From Variovorax sp. EL159 (lineage in GTDB: Bacteria > Pseudomonadota > Gammaproteobacteria > Burkholderiales > Burkholderiaceae_C), in NCBI RefSeq assembly GCF_900100965.1, contig NZ_FMUJ01000002.1, positions 431,869 to 495,868 on the forward strand: DNA of 64,000 nt, written 5' to 3'. Under the pieces are notes generated by a model that saw nothing but the letters and a program-made list of their open reading frames with translations, searched no databases and was not told where the DNA came from. Shown here in pieces: positions 42,215 to 50,066 of this stretch (positions are counted from its first letter, which is position 1; every line of letters starts with the position of its first letter). The position numbers were made by a program, and so were the translations under genes.

Positions 42215-43387
42215 ATGAAGAGACAAGTCAAGCACGTCTTGGCAGGGAGTGCCGTGCTCGTGTTGCTGAGCGCATGCGGGGGCGGCGGTGGTGGTTCGTC
42301 GGGAGGCGGCTTTCCATTTCCGGTGCCCGCACCATCGACGGGTGGGCCATCGTCCGATCCGACCGTGGCTTCGTCCCCGGTCGCGGTGGTGAAGGCGTCT
42401 TCCAGCGGAACGCTCGGCCAGGTTTTCACCGTGGATGGCAGCGCGAGCACCACGGCGAGTGGCAAGACCAGAACGTACCGTTGGGAGCTGCGGTCCAGGC
42501 CCGCCACGAGCGGTGCGGCGCTTGTCGATTCGGGCAGTGCGAAACCGTTCTTCCTGATGGATGTCGCAGGGGACTACATCGTTCGCCTGACCGTGAATGA
42601 TGGAGAAAGAGACAGCGCGCCGGTGGACACGACGATCACGTCGGTGGTGCCGGTCATCCCTGGTCCAATTCTGAAGTTCGCGATCATTGAAACTACCGCA
42701 GCACTGGGTGTGCAAAGGTCCGGAACGTATGCGGCATGCGATGGATACAGGCCGGAACAATACCTTTCGGATTTCTGGTCTCCCGGAGTGAACGCGCGAA
42801 CCTGCAATGCAGTAACGGGGCTTCCCTCGGACTTCAACACCCAGGGCCGTGGCTCGGGTAGCGCGCAGATTGCTGGGACATGGGTAACCCCCAGGGCTGT
42901 TGGTGCATACACCAACATGGCTCCCGGTGTGTTGCCTTCGGACACGCCTGCGACGCCGGTCAGCATGAGCTATGAGGCAACCACGAACATCGCGGGGCTG
43001 GCGCCTACACCTATAGGGAAGACCGCCGGATTCTCGATGGCCTACAGCGTTCCTGGCTACAGCATGGTCTACGTGCCCGACGTGGCGGGTCCACCTCCCC
43101 TGCGCCCCAAGGCCAGCTACCGAATCGTCGGGTCGGTGACGCCGCAGAATGCGCCGCCGGGATGGGAGGCCTATGTTGAAACGCTTGTGCAGATCGATGT
43201 CACTGCCTATACCGGCCTGAACTTCAATTCTCGGTTCACTGTTTATTCAAAGAAGTTCAGCGCGGATTTTTCCGAGAACGTCGAATTTGATCTCAATGCG
43301 GTGGCCTACAGCCAGTTCGCCGGCAATCAGGCGACGTATGAAATAGCGGTGTCCCACCAAGTGGCATACCGACGCAAGGCCAACTGA
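42215..43387 (+). CDS. Lipoprotein with a PKD-like domain
   Basis: A 390-residue secreted lipoprotein. The signal ends in LLSAC, followed by a Gly/Ser/Pro-rich tether of about 40 residues. Residues about 55-145 resemble a PKD/beta-sandwich domain (DGSASTTASGKTRTYRWEL, FFLMDVAGDYIVRLTVNDG). The remaining 240 residues are beta-rich and not recognised. The ribosome site GGGGGGA precedes ATG 42215. Codon use is less GC-biased than in neighbouring genes, suggesting later acquisition. The 192-bp gap upstream (42023-42214) shows no gene. It is followed by a bidirectional terminator. Confidence 0.75.
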   Translation: MKRQVKHVLAGSAVLVLLSACGGGGGGSSGGGFPFPVPAPSTGGPSSDPTVASSPVAVVKASSSGTLGQVFTVDGSASTTASGKTRTYRWELRSRPATSGAALVDSGSAKPFFLMDVAGDYIVRLTVNDGERDSAPVDTTITSVVPVIPGPILKFAIIETTAALGVQRSGTYAACDGYRPEQYLSDFWSPGVNARTCNAVTGLPSDFNTQGRGSGSAQIAGTWVTPRAVGAYTNMAPGVLPSDTPATPVSMSYEATTNIAGLAPTPIGKTAGFSMAYSVPGYSMVYVPDVAGPPPLRPKASYRIVGSVTPQNAPPGWEAYVETLVQIDVTAYTGLNFNSRFTVYSKKFSADFSENVEFDLNAVAYSQFAGNQATYEIAVSHQVAYRRKAN

Positions 43388-43431
43388 GGTTCGGGCTGCC
43401 GTGCCATCGGCGCGGCTGGTCCTTTCCGGAT

Positions 43432-43462
43432 AAAAAAACCGCGCACAAGGCGCGGTTTTTTT
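43432..43462. terminator. Bidirectional intrinsic terminator between lipoprotein and response regulator genes
   Basis: Stem CCGCGC (43439-43444) with GCGCGG (43450-43455) and a 5-nt loop, flanked by seven A on the left and seven T on the right. It can stop transcription arriving from either of the two convergent genes. Confidence 0.88.
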
Positions 43463-43516
43463 CTTCCGGGAATGCCGAGGAAACGGCGTCGTCAAACCTC
43501 GGGCGCTGTGATGGGC

Positions 43517-44116
43517 TCAGCCCGACAGCAGCCCGTTGGTGCGCGCGAAGTGCAGCGCCTGCGTGCGGCTCTTCACGCCCAGCCGGCGGAACAGGCGCCA
43601 CAGGTGCACCTTCACCGTGTGTTCGCTGATCTCCAGGTCAGTGGCGATGTCGCGGTTGCTCATGCCCTTGTCGAGCATGGCGATCAGCTGCGTTTGGCGC
43701 TTGGACAGCTTGCCGCTGTTGGCCGCCGGCGGCTCGTCGGTTTCTTCGGAGCCGGCCATCAGCAGGCCGCGCAGTGCAGCCGCCAGTTCGTTCGAGCTGG
43801 CCGACTTCTCGATGTAGGTGTCGGCGCCCGCTTCGATGCAGGCGTCTTCCATGTCCGCGGCCGGTGCCGCCGAATACACGGCGATCGGCACGTTGGGGTA
43901 GACCTGCTTGACCGCGATCACGCCCGAGACGCCATTGGTGTCCGGGAGCTTCAGGTCCAGGCAGAAAAGGGTGGGAGCGCCACGCTGCTGGACAGAGCCC
44001 GCGAGCTTGTCGAGGCGCTCGAGTTCGACGATGTTCTCGGCTGGGCGCAGGCGCCGCAAGACCATCACGATCGCGTCGCGCATCAGGGGGTGGTCGTCGA
44101 TGACATAAATGCTCAT
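43517..44116 (-). CDS. LuxR/NarL-type response regulator
   Basis: A 199-residue two-component regulator: receiver domain with the acid pocket VIDDHP and phospho-acceptor Asp54 (FCLDLKLPDTNG), a short linker, and a C-terminal LuxR helix-turn-helix with LSKRQTQLIAMLDKGMSNRDIATDLEISEHTVKVHLWRLF. Start ATG 44116 is supported by AAGGAAG upstream. The histidine kinase at 40598-42022 is the only kinase nearby apart from CheA and is the likely partner, although a lipoprotein gene lies between them. Confidence 0.92.
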   Translation of the reverse strand: MSIYVIDDHPLMRDAIVMVLRRLRPAENIVELERLDKLAGSVQQRGAPTLFCLDLKLPDTNGVSGVIAVKQVYPNVPIAVYSAAPAADMEDACIEAGADTYIEKSASSNELAAALRGLLMAGSEETDEPPAANSGKLSKRQTQLIAMLDKGMSNRDIATDLEISEHTVKVHLWRLFRRLGVKSRTQALHFARTNGLLSG

Positions 44117-44192
44117 GTTTTCTTCCTTTGTGATCGCACCGTCTTCTCTCTTCCTGCTCACCGGCGGATAGGCCGGTGGGTCTCATGCCGGA

Positions 44193-45524
44193 TCAACTTC
44201 CTTGGGTTGTGGACGTTGCCTCCGCCAGTGCCTCCAGCGCCTCGGTGACGGCGCGTGATCCTTCCGTGTCGAGCGGCTCGAGCTGCGCGGCCAGGGTGGC
44301 CAATGCAGCGCCGCGCTGTTCCTGCAAAGTCGCGATGGTACGGCCAGCTTCTTGCGGCGAGGTGAAACCACGGCTTTGCAAGAGGGTCTCGCCGCGCGCG
44401 TCGAGCAGCTTGAAGTAGAAGAGCCCGTCGGCGCGCTCGCGGTATTGCTTGAAGCTGGGCCGGGCGACCTTGGCCGCCTTGGCGCCGCCCTGGTTCTTGC
44501 CCGCCGCGAGGTTGCGCAGGCCGACCGCGTGGCGAAGGCGGGTCATGAAGGGTTTGGAGAGGTCGCGTGCCTTCTCTGCGCCGATGAGCAGGATGCGCTC
44601 GATCTCGGCCGGGTTGTTCATGAGCGCGTCGTAGCGCGCGCGCAGCGGTGCCACTTCGAGGTCGATGCGCTCGAACAGCAGTTGCTTGGCGTCGCCCCAG
44701 CCAATGCCGTCGGCATAGGCCTTGCGCAGCATCTCGGTCTCGTCGGCATCGGCAAAGGCCTGGTAGATCTGGAAGAGCGCGGAGCCCTCGGTGTCCTTGG
44801 GCTCGCCGGGCGCGCGCGAGTCGGTCACGATGCTGGCGATCTGCTTTTGCAGATACGCGCGCGCTGCGAACAGCGGGATCGTGTTGTTGTAGCTCTTGCT
44901 CATCTTGCGGCCATCGAGGCCGGGCAGGGTGGCAACGGCGTCGTCGATCTCGGCGTCGGGCAGCGTGAAGTGCTCGCCGTACTGGTGGTTGAAGCGCTGC
45001 GCCATGTCGCGCGCCATCTCGATGTGCTGCACCTGGTCGCGGCCCACCGGTACCTTGTGGGCGTTGAACATCAGGATGTCGGCGCCCATCAGCACCGGGT
45101 ACATGAACAGGCCCGCCGTGACGTCGGCGTCGGGGTCTTCGCCCTTGGCCACGTTCTTGTCGAGCTGCGCCTTGTAGGCATGGGCGCGGTTGAGCACGCC
45201 CTTGCCGGTGACACAGGTCAGGAACCACGTCAGCTCGGGAATCTCGGGAATGTCCGACTGGCGATAGAAGGTGACGCGCTCGGGGTCGAGCCCGCAGGCC
45301 AGCCAGCTCGCGGCAATCTCCAGCGTGGAGCGCTGGATCTTTTCAGGCTCCTGCACCTTGATGAGCGCGTGGTAGTCGGCCAGGAAGAAGAAGCTCTCGA
45401 CACCGGGCGCGACGCTTTGCCGCACCGAGTGGCGGATCGAGCCGACGTAGTTGCCGAGGTGCGGCGTGCCCGAGGGCGTGATGCCGGTCAGGACGCGCAG
45501 GGGAGCTGAAGAAGACGAAGCCAT
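44193..45524 (-). CDS. trpS: Tryptophan-tRNA ligase with a C-terminal YegP-like extension
   Basis: TrpRS charges tRNA-Trp. It has the class I HIGH-type motif TPSGTPHLGNYVG (about 16-28) and KMSKS in GLDGRKMSKSYNNT (about 205), plus the dimer-interface and Trp pocket region VPVGRDQVQHIEMARD. Bacterial TrpRS is usually about 330-340 residues; this one has 443. After a Lys/Ala linker at about 350, residues about 360-410 (FKQYRERADGLFYFKLLDAR, then TLLQSRGFTSPQEAGRTI) look like a DUF1508/YegP beta-alpha unit. A helical acidic tail follows. Related betaproteobacterial TrpS proteins are known to be longer than average. Confidence 0.95.
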   Translation of the reverse strand: MASSSSAPLRVLTGITPSGTPHLGNYVGSIRHSVRQSVAPGVESFFFLADYHALIKVQEPEKIQRSTLEIAASWLACGLDPERVTFYRQSDIPEIPELTWFLTCVTGKGVLNRAHAYKAQLDKNVAKGEDPDADVTAGLFMYPVLMGADILMFNAHKVPVGRDQVQHIEMARDMAQRFNHQYGEHFTLPDAEIDDAVATLPGLDGRKMSKSYNNTIPLFAARAYLQKQIASIVTDSRAPGEPKDTEGSALFQIYQAFADADETEMLRKAYADGIGWGDAKQLLFERIDLEVAPLRARYDALMNNPAEIERILLIGAEKARDLSKPFMTRLRHAVGLRNLAAGKNQGGAKAAKVARPSFKQYRERADGLFYFKLLDARGETLLQSRGFTSPQEAGRTIATLQEQRGAALATLAAQLEPLDTEGSRAVTEALEALAEATSTTQGS

Positions 45525-45545
45525 GTGACGTACGTACGGAGAAAC

Positions 45546-46217
45546 TTAGAGCAGCAATGCCTTGAGCGGCGTAATGATCAGGTTGATGACGGTGTAGCCG
45601 ACGTCCATCAGCGGCCGCAGCCAGTAGTTGCTGACGATGCCCGCGAGCACCAGCGCCATCACGATGAAGAAGCCATAGGGCTCGATGCGCGCAAGGAAAT
45701 TCTGCGCCGGCCCGTTGGGCAGCAGGCCCGCGAGCACGCGCCCACCGTCGAGCGGCGGCAGCGGGAACAGGTTGAAGGCCCACATCACGAGGTTGACCAG
45801 CACGCCGCCCTGCGCCATCTTGATGAAAAAGGTTTCATTGATGCCGACCGCGACCAAGGTCACCAGCACCAGCGCCCACAAGATGGCCTGGATGAAGTTG
45901 GAGACCGGCCCCGCCAGCGCCACCCAGACCATGTCGCGCTTCGGATGGCGCAGCCGCCCGAAGTTGACCGGCACCGGCTTGGCATAGCCGAACAGGAAGG
46001 CACCCGATGTCGCGAAGTACAGCATCAGCGGCATCAGGATGGTCCCGATGGGGTCGATGTGCTTCATCGGGTTGAGGGTGACGCGTCCCATCACCTCGGC
46101 CGTGTTGTCGCCGAAATGGCGCGCCACATAGCCGTGGGCCGCTTCGTGCACGGTGATCGCGAAGATCACGGGCAGTGCGTAGATGAGAACGGTCTGTATC
46201 AGATTGGAAATATCCAC
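45546..46217 (-). CDS. Site-2-protease-like M50 family membrane peptidase
   Basis: A 223-residue integral membrane protein. The zinc-binding HEAAH motif lies in the first membrane helix (FAITVHEAAHGY, about 18-30), and the second motif NLFPLPPLDGGRVL (about 165) supplies the aspartate ligand. Five or six membrane segments. This is the short SpoIVFB-like/YwhC group without PDZ domains, function unknown in most bacteria. A GTG start at 46217 is used. It is followed at 21 bp by trpS, an arrangement suggesting cotranscription with the translation-related genes on both sides. Confidence 0.9.
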   Translation of the reverse strand: MDISNLIQTVLIYALPVIFAITVHEAAHGYVARHFGDNTAEVMGRVTLNPMKHIDPIGTILMPLMLYFATSGAFLFGYAKPVPVNFGRLRHPKRDMVWVALAGPVSNFIQAILWALVLVTLVAVGINETFFIKMAQGGVLVNLVMWAFNLFPLPPLDGGRVLAGLLPNGPAQNFLARIEPYGFFIVMALVLAGIVSNYWLRPLMDVGYTVINLIITPLKALLL

Positions 46218-46261
46218 CGGGCGATTGTGTCAGACAGGCAATAGTTATCAGGCGCAACTTT

Positions 46262-46897
46262 TCAGAGGCCGAGCACGGCCAGCGCGCCGCGTCCCTGCCG
46301 CACCACCACGGGGTCGTCGCCCGTGCCCATGGGCGTCAGGTCGACCACGGTGGTCGGCTGCGACGGGCAGGCACCGGCGTCGATGACGGCGCCGATCTGC
46401 TTCTCGAAGCGTTCGCGGATGGTCTGCGCATCGTTCAGCGCTTCGGTTTCGCCGGGCGCGATCAGGGTGGTGGCGAGCAGCGGCGCGCCGTGCAACGCGA
46501 GCAGCTCCAGCAGCACCTTGTGGTCGGGCACGCGCAGGCCGATGGTCTTGCGTTGCGGATGGCTCACGCGGCGCGGCACTTCCTTGGTGGCTTCGAGCAG
46601 GAAGGTGTACGGGCCGGGCGTGGCGGCCTTCAGCAGGCGGTACTGCTTGTTGTCGACGCGCGCGTAGTTGGCCAGCTCGCTCAGGTCGCGGCACAGCAGC
46701 GTGAGGTGGTGCTTCTCGTCGACCTGGCGGATGCGGCGCAATTGGTCGACTGCGTCCTTGTCGTCGAGGTGACAGGCCAGCGCATAGCTGGAGTCGGTGG
46801 GCACGGCGACGATCTCGCCGCGCTCCAGCAGCGCAACGGCCTGCTTCAGCAGCCGCTGCTGCGGGTTCTCGGGGTGGACTTCGAAGTACTGGGCCAT
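46262..46897 (-). CDS. YciO/Sua5-family protein (threonylcarbamoyl-AMP synthase-like)
   Basis: A 211-residue YrdC-domain protein. PTDSSYALACHLDDKDAVDQLRRIR and KHHLTLLCRDLSELANYA match the YciO branch, with GPYTFLLEATKEVPRR and TIGLRVPDH as later blocks. Sua5/YrdC members make threonylcarbamoyl-AMP for the t6A modification of tRNA; YciO itself has weak activity and unclear role, so the function is stated at family level. AGGAG lies in front of ATG 46897. It sits in a minus-strand run with the PHP phosphoesterase, a DMT transporter, the M50 protease and trpS. Confidence 0.9.
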   Translation of the reverse strand: MAQYFEVHPENPQQRLLKQAVALLERGEIVAVPTDSSYALACHLDDKDAVDQLRRIRQVDEKHHLTLLCRDLSELANYARVDNKQYRLLKAATPGPYTFLLEATKEVPRRVSHPQRKTIGLRVPDHKVLLELLALHGAPLLATTLIAPGETEALNDAQTIRERFEKQIGAVIDAGACPSQPTTVVDLTPMGTGDDPVVVRQGRGALAVLGL

Positions 46898-46911
46898 AAG
46901 CTATCTCCTGA

Positions 46912-47889
46912 TCAGGATTCCGCGGGTTCGATGGGCACGCGCCGCTCGCGCACCGTGAGCCATGCACCGGCCGCGCCGCAGACCGCGATCATCGCCATGC
47001 CGAGCAGCGAGAAGCGATCGGGCACGTGAGAAAAAATGAGCCAGCCGCCCAGCATCGCAAAGGCGATCTGCGCATACAGGTAAGGCGTGAGCGTGGACGC
47101 AGGCGCGCGCTGGTACGCAAGGATCAGCATGAAGTGTCCCACCGTGCCCATGAAGCCCATGAGGCACAGCAGCGCCCACCATTCCCACGAGGGCAGGGCG
47201 GTCCACACGAAGGGCAGCGCGCATGAGGCAATCAGCGTGCCGACCCAGCCCGTATAGAAATGCATCGTGAGCGGGTTCTCGGTCTGCGCCAGCTTGCTGG
47301 TGAGCACCTGGAACCAGGCGTTGGTCATCACCAGCCCGAGCGGCAGCAGCACGGCCCAGCTGAACGCGCTGCCGCCGGGCCGAAGAATCACCAGCGTGCC
47401 GATGAAGCCGCCCGCCACCAGCGACCAGCGCAGCGGCGACACATGCTCCTTGAGCGTGGTCGCGGCCAGCAGCGTGATGACCAGCGGCGCGATCAGCACG
47501 ATCGAGGTGAACTCGGCCAGCGGCATGTAGCGCAGGCTCAAGAACGAAAAGATGCTCGACGACAGCAGCAGCGCGCCGCGCAGCACTTGGTAGCGCGGAT
47601 GCCGGGTGCGCAGCAGCGAGGGGCCGTGCAGCGGCAGCAGCACCATCGTGGTGGCGACCGCCTGGAAGGCATAGCGGAACCACACGCCCATGAGGATGGG
47701 CACGCCGAGCGTGGAGTACTTGGTGGCGGTGTCGAGCGTGGCAAAGCAGGCCACCGCCACGATCACCAGGCCGATGCCCGCGAGGATGCGTTCCGATTCC
47801 TTGCTGCGGCTTTGCTGCTGCGCCGCGCGTGCATTCGCCAGCGCAACGGTCGCCGCGTTGTCGATGCCGGGCCCGGGGCTCTGGCTCAC
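46912..47889 (-). CDS. DMT-superfamily transporter (EamA family)
   Basis: A 325-residue inner-membrane protein with ten predicted helices arranged as two EamA repeats; typical segments are GIGLVIVAVACFATLDTATKY, LRYMPLAEFTSIVLIAPLVITLL and YAQIAFAMLGGWLIF. EamA proteins export amino acids, purines or other metabolites; the substrate here is unknown. The GTG start at 47889 overlaps the stop of the PHP gene (GTGA). About 35 hydrophilic residues precede the first helix. Confidence 0.9.
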   Translation of the reverse strand: MSQSPGPGIDNAATVALANARAAQQQSRSKESERILAGIGLVIVAVACFATLDTATKYSTLGVPILMGVWFRYAFQAVATTMVLLPLHGPSLLRTRHPRYQVLRGALLLSSSIFSFLSLRYMPLAEFTSIVLIAPLVITLLAATTLKEHVSPLRWSLVAGGFIGTLVILRPGGSAFSWAVLLPLGLVMTNAWFQVLTSKLAQTENPLTMHFYTGWVGTLIASCALPFVWTALPSWEWWALLCLMGFMGTVGHFMLILAYQRAPASTLTPYLYAQIAFAMLGGWLIFSHVPDRFSLLGMAMIAVCGAAGAWLTVRERRVPIEPAES

Positions 47890-48743
47890 TGCTGGATGCG
47901 GTGGCCGAGCAGTTCCCACACCGGCGTGAGTGCGCCGGGCAACGGTGGCAGCTTGCCGAGATCGCAGTGGCTCTCGTCGGGGCTGTGGAAATCGCTGCCG
48001 CGCGAGGCGGCGAAATCGAACTCGAGCGCCTTGTCGGCGTATTCGACGTATTCGGCCGGCGTGTGGCTGCCTGTGACGACCTCGATCGCCTGGCCGCCAT
48101 GCGCCTTGAATTCGAGAAACAGCGCGTACTCCTCGTTGGCCGTGAACTTGTAGCGGCCGGGGTGTGCGATCACGGCCATGCCCTGGGCGGCGGTGATCCA
48201 GTGCACCGCGTCTTTCAGCGAGGCCCAGCGATGCGGCACGTAGCCGGGCTTGCCTTCGGTGAGGAACTTGCGAAACACCTCGGGGGTGTCCCGGCAGTGG
48301 CCCTGTTCGACCAGAAAGCGCGCGAAGTGCGTGCGCGAAATCAGTTCGGGGTTGCCGACGAAGCGCAATGCGCCTTCGTAAGCGCCGTGGATGCCGACCT
48401 TGGCCAGCCCCTCGGACATCTCTTGCGCGCGCTTGCCGCGGCCGCCGCGCGTGTCGTACAAGCCCTGCGTCATGGCCGCGTCGTCGGGGTCGAAGCCCAG
48501 GCCGACGATGTGCACGGTCTCGCCCGCGAAGGTCACCGAGATCTCGGTGCCGGTGAGGTAGCGCATGCCGTTGGCGCGCGCCGCGGCGGCTGCGCGGTGT
48601 TGGCCGCCGACCTCGTCATGGTCGGTGAGGGCCCACAGTTCGACCCCGTTGGCGGCCGCGCGTGCGGCCAGTTCTTCGGGCGTCAGTGTGCCGTCGGAGA
48701 CCACGGAGTGGCAGTGAAGATCGGCATTGAGAATGGTGGACAC
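47886..48743 (-). CDS. PHP-domain phosphoesterase (RNase AM/YciV, 3',5'-nucleoside bisphosphatase type)
   Basis: A 285-residue metal-dependent phosphoesterase. The PHP motifs are NADLHCHSVVSDG (metal site 1), LTDHDEVGG, MAVIAHPGRY and GSDFHSP. E. coli YciV (RNase AM) has the same motif set; it degrades 3',5'-bisphosphonucleotides and 5' RNA ends. A GTG start at 48743 gives the normal N-terminus. It is coupled by GTGA to the EamA gene. In many proteobacteria this gene neighbours yciO and trp or tRNA-related genes, as here. Confidence 0.9.
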   Translation of the reverse strand: MSTILNADLHCHSVVSDGTLTPEELAARAAANGVELWALTDHDEVGGQHRAAAAARANGMRYLTGTEISVTFAGETVHIVGLGFDPDDAAMTQGLYDTRGGRGKRAQEMSEGLAKVGIHGAYEGALRFVGNPELISRTHFARFLVEQGHCRDTPEVFRKFLTEGKPGYVPHRWASLKDAVHWITAAQGMAVIAHPGRYKFTANEEYALFLEFKAHGGQAIEVVTGSHTPAEYVEYADKALEFDFAASRGSDFHSPDESHCDLGKLPPLPGALTPVWELLGHRIQQ

Positions 48744-48868
48744 CCCGCCATTCTATGGGGTCTCGAATATCGATGCGGGCGCATGGATGCTGCGCGAGAC
48801 GCTACTAAATAAATAGCATTAATGGCCCGCTTCATGCGGCGTCACAAGGTGCGAAGAAACCGTCGCGA

Positions 48869-48943
48869 GCGCCCCGAGCTTGCATCGAGGACCGGAGCCG
48901 TACTCTGTACGGTGAGGACCGCAGGTGCGAGATCGGGGTGCGC
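48869..48943. repeat. Long imperfect palindrome (REP-like or structured RNA) in an intergenic gap
   Basis: The 221-bp gap 48744-48964 has a compact fold. The core is a perfect hairpin CCGTAC-TCT-GTACGG (48898-48912). Outer arms GCGCCCCGA (48869-48877) and TCGGGGTGCGC (48933-48943) pair with one bulged base, and CTTGCA/TGCGAG also pair between them. No U-run follows, so it is not a simple terminator. It may be an extragenic palindromic repeat, or an RNA element in the leader of the PHP gene (minus strand). AT-rich bases at 48790-48812 next to it could hold a promoter. Confidence 0.6.
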
Positions 48944-48964
48944 AGCAGGTTTATTCGCGCCTTG

Positions 48965-50014
48965 TCAGCGCTTCTTGCGAAAAGCAGCCCACGCCGCTAC
49001 CGCGGTGAAGGTTGCGACGATCGCCACCACGATCCAGAAGCCGTGTTTGTGGTCCGCCAGCGGAATGCCGCCCACGTTCATGCCGAACAGGCCGGCCAGG
49101 ATGTTGATGGGCAGCGCCAGCACCGTGACCACCGTCAGCACGAACAGGCTGCGGTTGTTGTCTTCGTTGACGTTGGCCGCTATTTCTTCCTGCAGCAGCT
49201 TGATGCGCTCCTGCAGCGCCTGCATGTCGCGAAGCACCACCGAGAACTCTTCCGTCGAGCCGCGCAGCTCCTGCACGTCGGGCTCGGCCATCCACGCGGG
49301 CGGGCCCTGCAGCAGGCGGAAGAGGGCGGCCGGCTCGGGCGCCAGCAGCCGTTGCAGCCGCACCAGCAGCCGGCGCAGCACGCCGAGCCGCGCGCGCTTG
49401 TGGTCGAGGCGGCCCGCCAGCAGTTCGTCTTCGATGCGGTCGATGCGCGAGGTCACGCCGCGCACGATCTTCACCAGCACATCGGCCTGCGCGCGCAGCA
49501 GGTGTTCGAGCAGTTCGGTGCTGGAGCGCGGCGCGTCGCCCGCCTTCACCGCCGTGCGCAGCGCATCGACCGAGCGCAGCGGCTTGGTGCGCGCCGTGAC
49601 CACCAGGCGCGGGCCCACGCTGATCCACAGGGTGGAGATGTCCGAAGGCTCGAAGCTGAACTCGAAGTGCACGTCGTTGATGACGGCGATCAACGAATCG
49701 TCGGCCCGCTCGATGCGCGTGGAGGGCAGGCCCTCGTGCAGCGTCTCGTAGAAGGTGTCCGACAGGTTCGCGTGCCGCACCAGCCAGCGCTCCGCGTGCG
49801 CATGGCTCAGGTTGAAGTGCAGCCAGACGTAGGCCGGGTTCTCGCCCTCGTCGTCGCCACTGCTGCTGCGCCGCTCGGCCAGCCATGCCGCGGCCTGCGC
49901 CGAGTCGATGGCCCGCGCGGGTTCCGGCGCCGAGGCGTCGAACAGGTAACCGGAAATCAGTCCGGCTTCGTCGCCGCCATAAGACTGGGCCGCGAGGTCA
50001 TGAAATGCCGACAA
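48965..50014 (-). CDS. zntB: CorA-superfamily transporter, ZntB-like
   Basis: A 349-residue metal-ion transporter. A large soluble N-terminal domain (about 1-290) and long coiled helices lead to two membrane helices at the C-terminus with the family signature GMN in FGMNVGGIPL, the ZntB-style form, and a positively charged end. ZntB mediates zinc transport, CorA magnesium; the GMNVGGIP context favours ZntB, but selectivity cannot be read from sequence. The start ATG 50014 has no strong ribosome site. It lies 52 bp after the phosphate permease gene in the same direction. Confidence 0.88.
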   Translation of the reverse strand: MSAFHDLAAQSYGGDEAGLISGYLFDASAPEPARAIDSAQAAAWLAERRSSSGDDEGENPAYVWLHFNLSHAHAERWLVRHANLSDTFYETLHEGLPSTRIERADDSLIAVINDVHFEFSFEPSDISTLWISVGPRLVVTARTKPLRSVDALRTAVKAGDAPRSSTELLEHLLRAQADVLVKIVRGVTSRIDRIEDELLAGRLDHKRARLGVLRRLLVRLQRLLAPEPAALFRLLQGPPAWMAEPDVQELRGSTEEFSVVLRDMQALQERIKLLQEEIAANVNEDNNRSLFVLTVVTVLALPINILAGLFGMNVGGIPLADHKHGFWIVVAIVATFTAVAAWAAFRKKR

Positions 50015-50066
50015 GGTGCGTGATCAGAAAACAGGTCAGGGAAAACGGGGCAAAAGCAGTGGCAGG

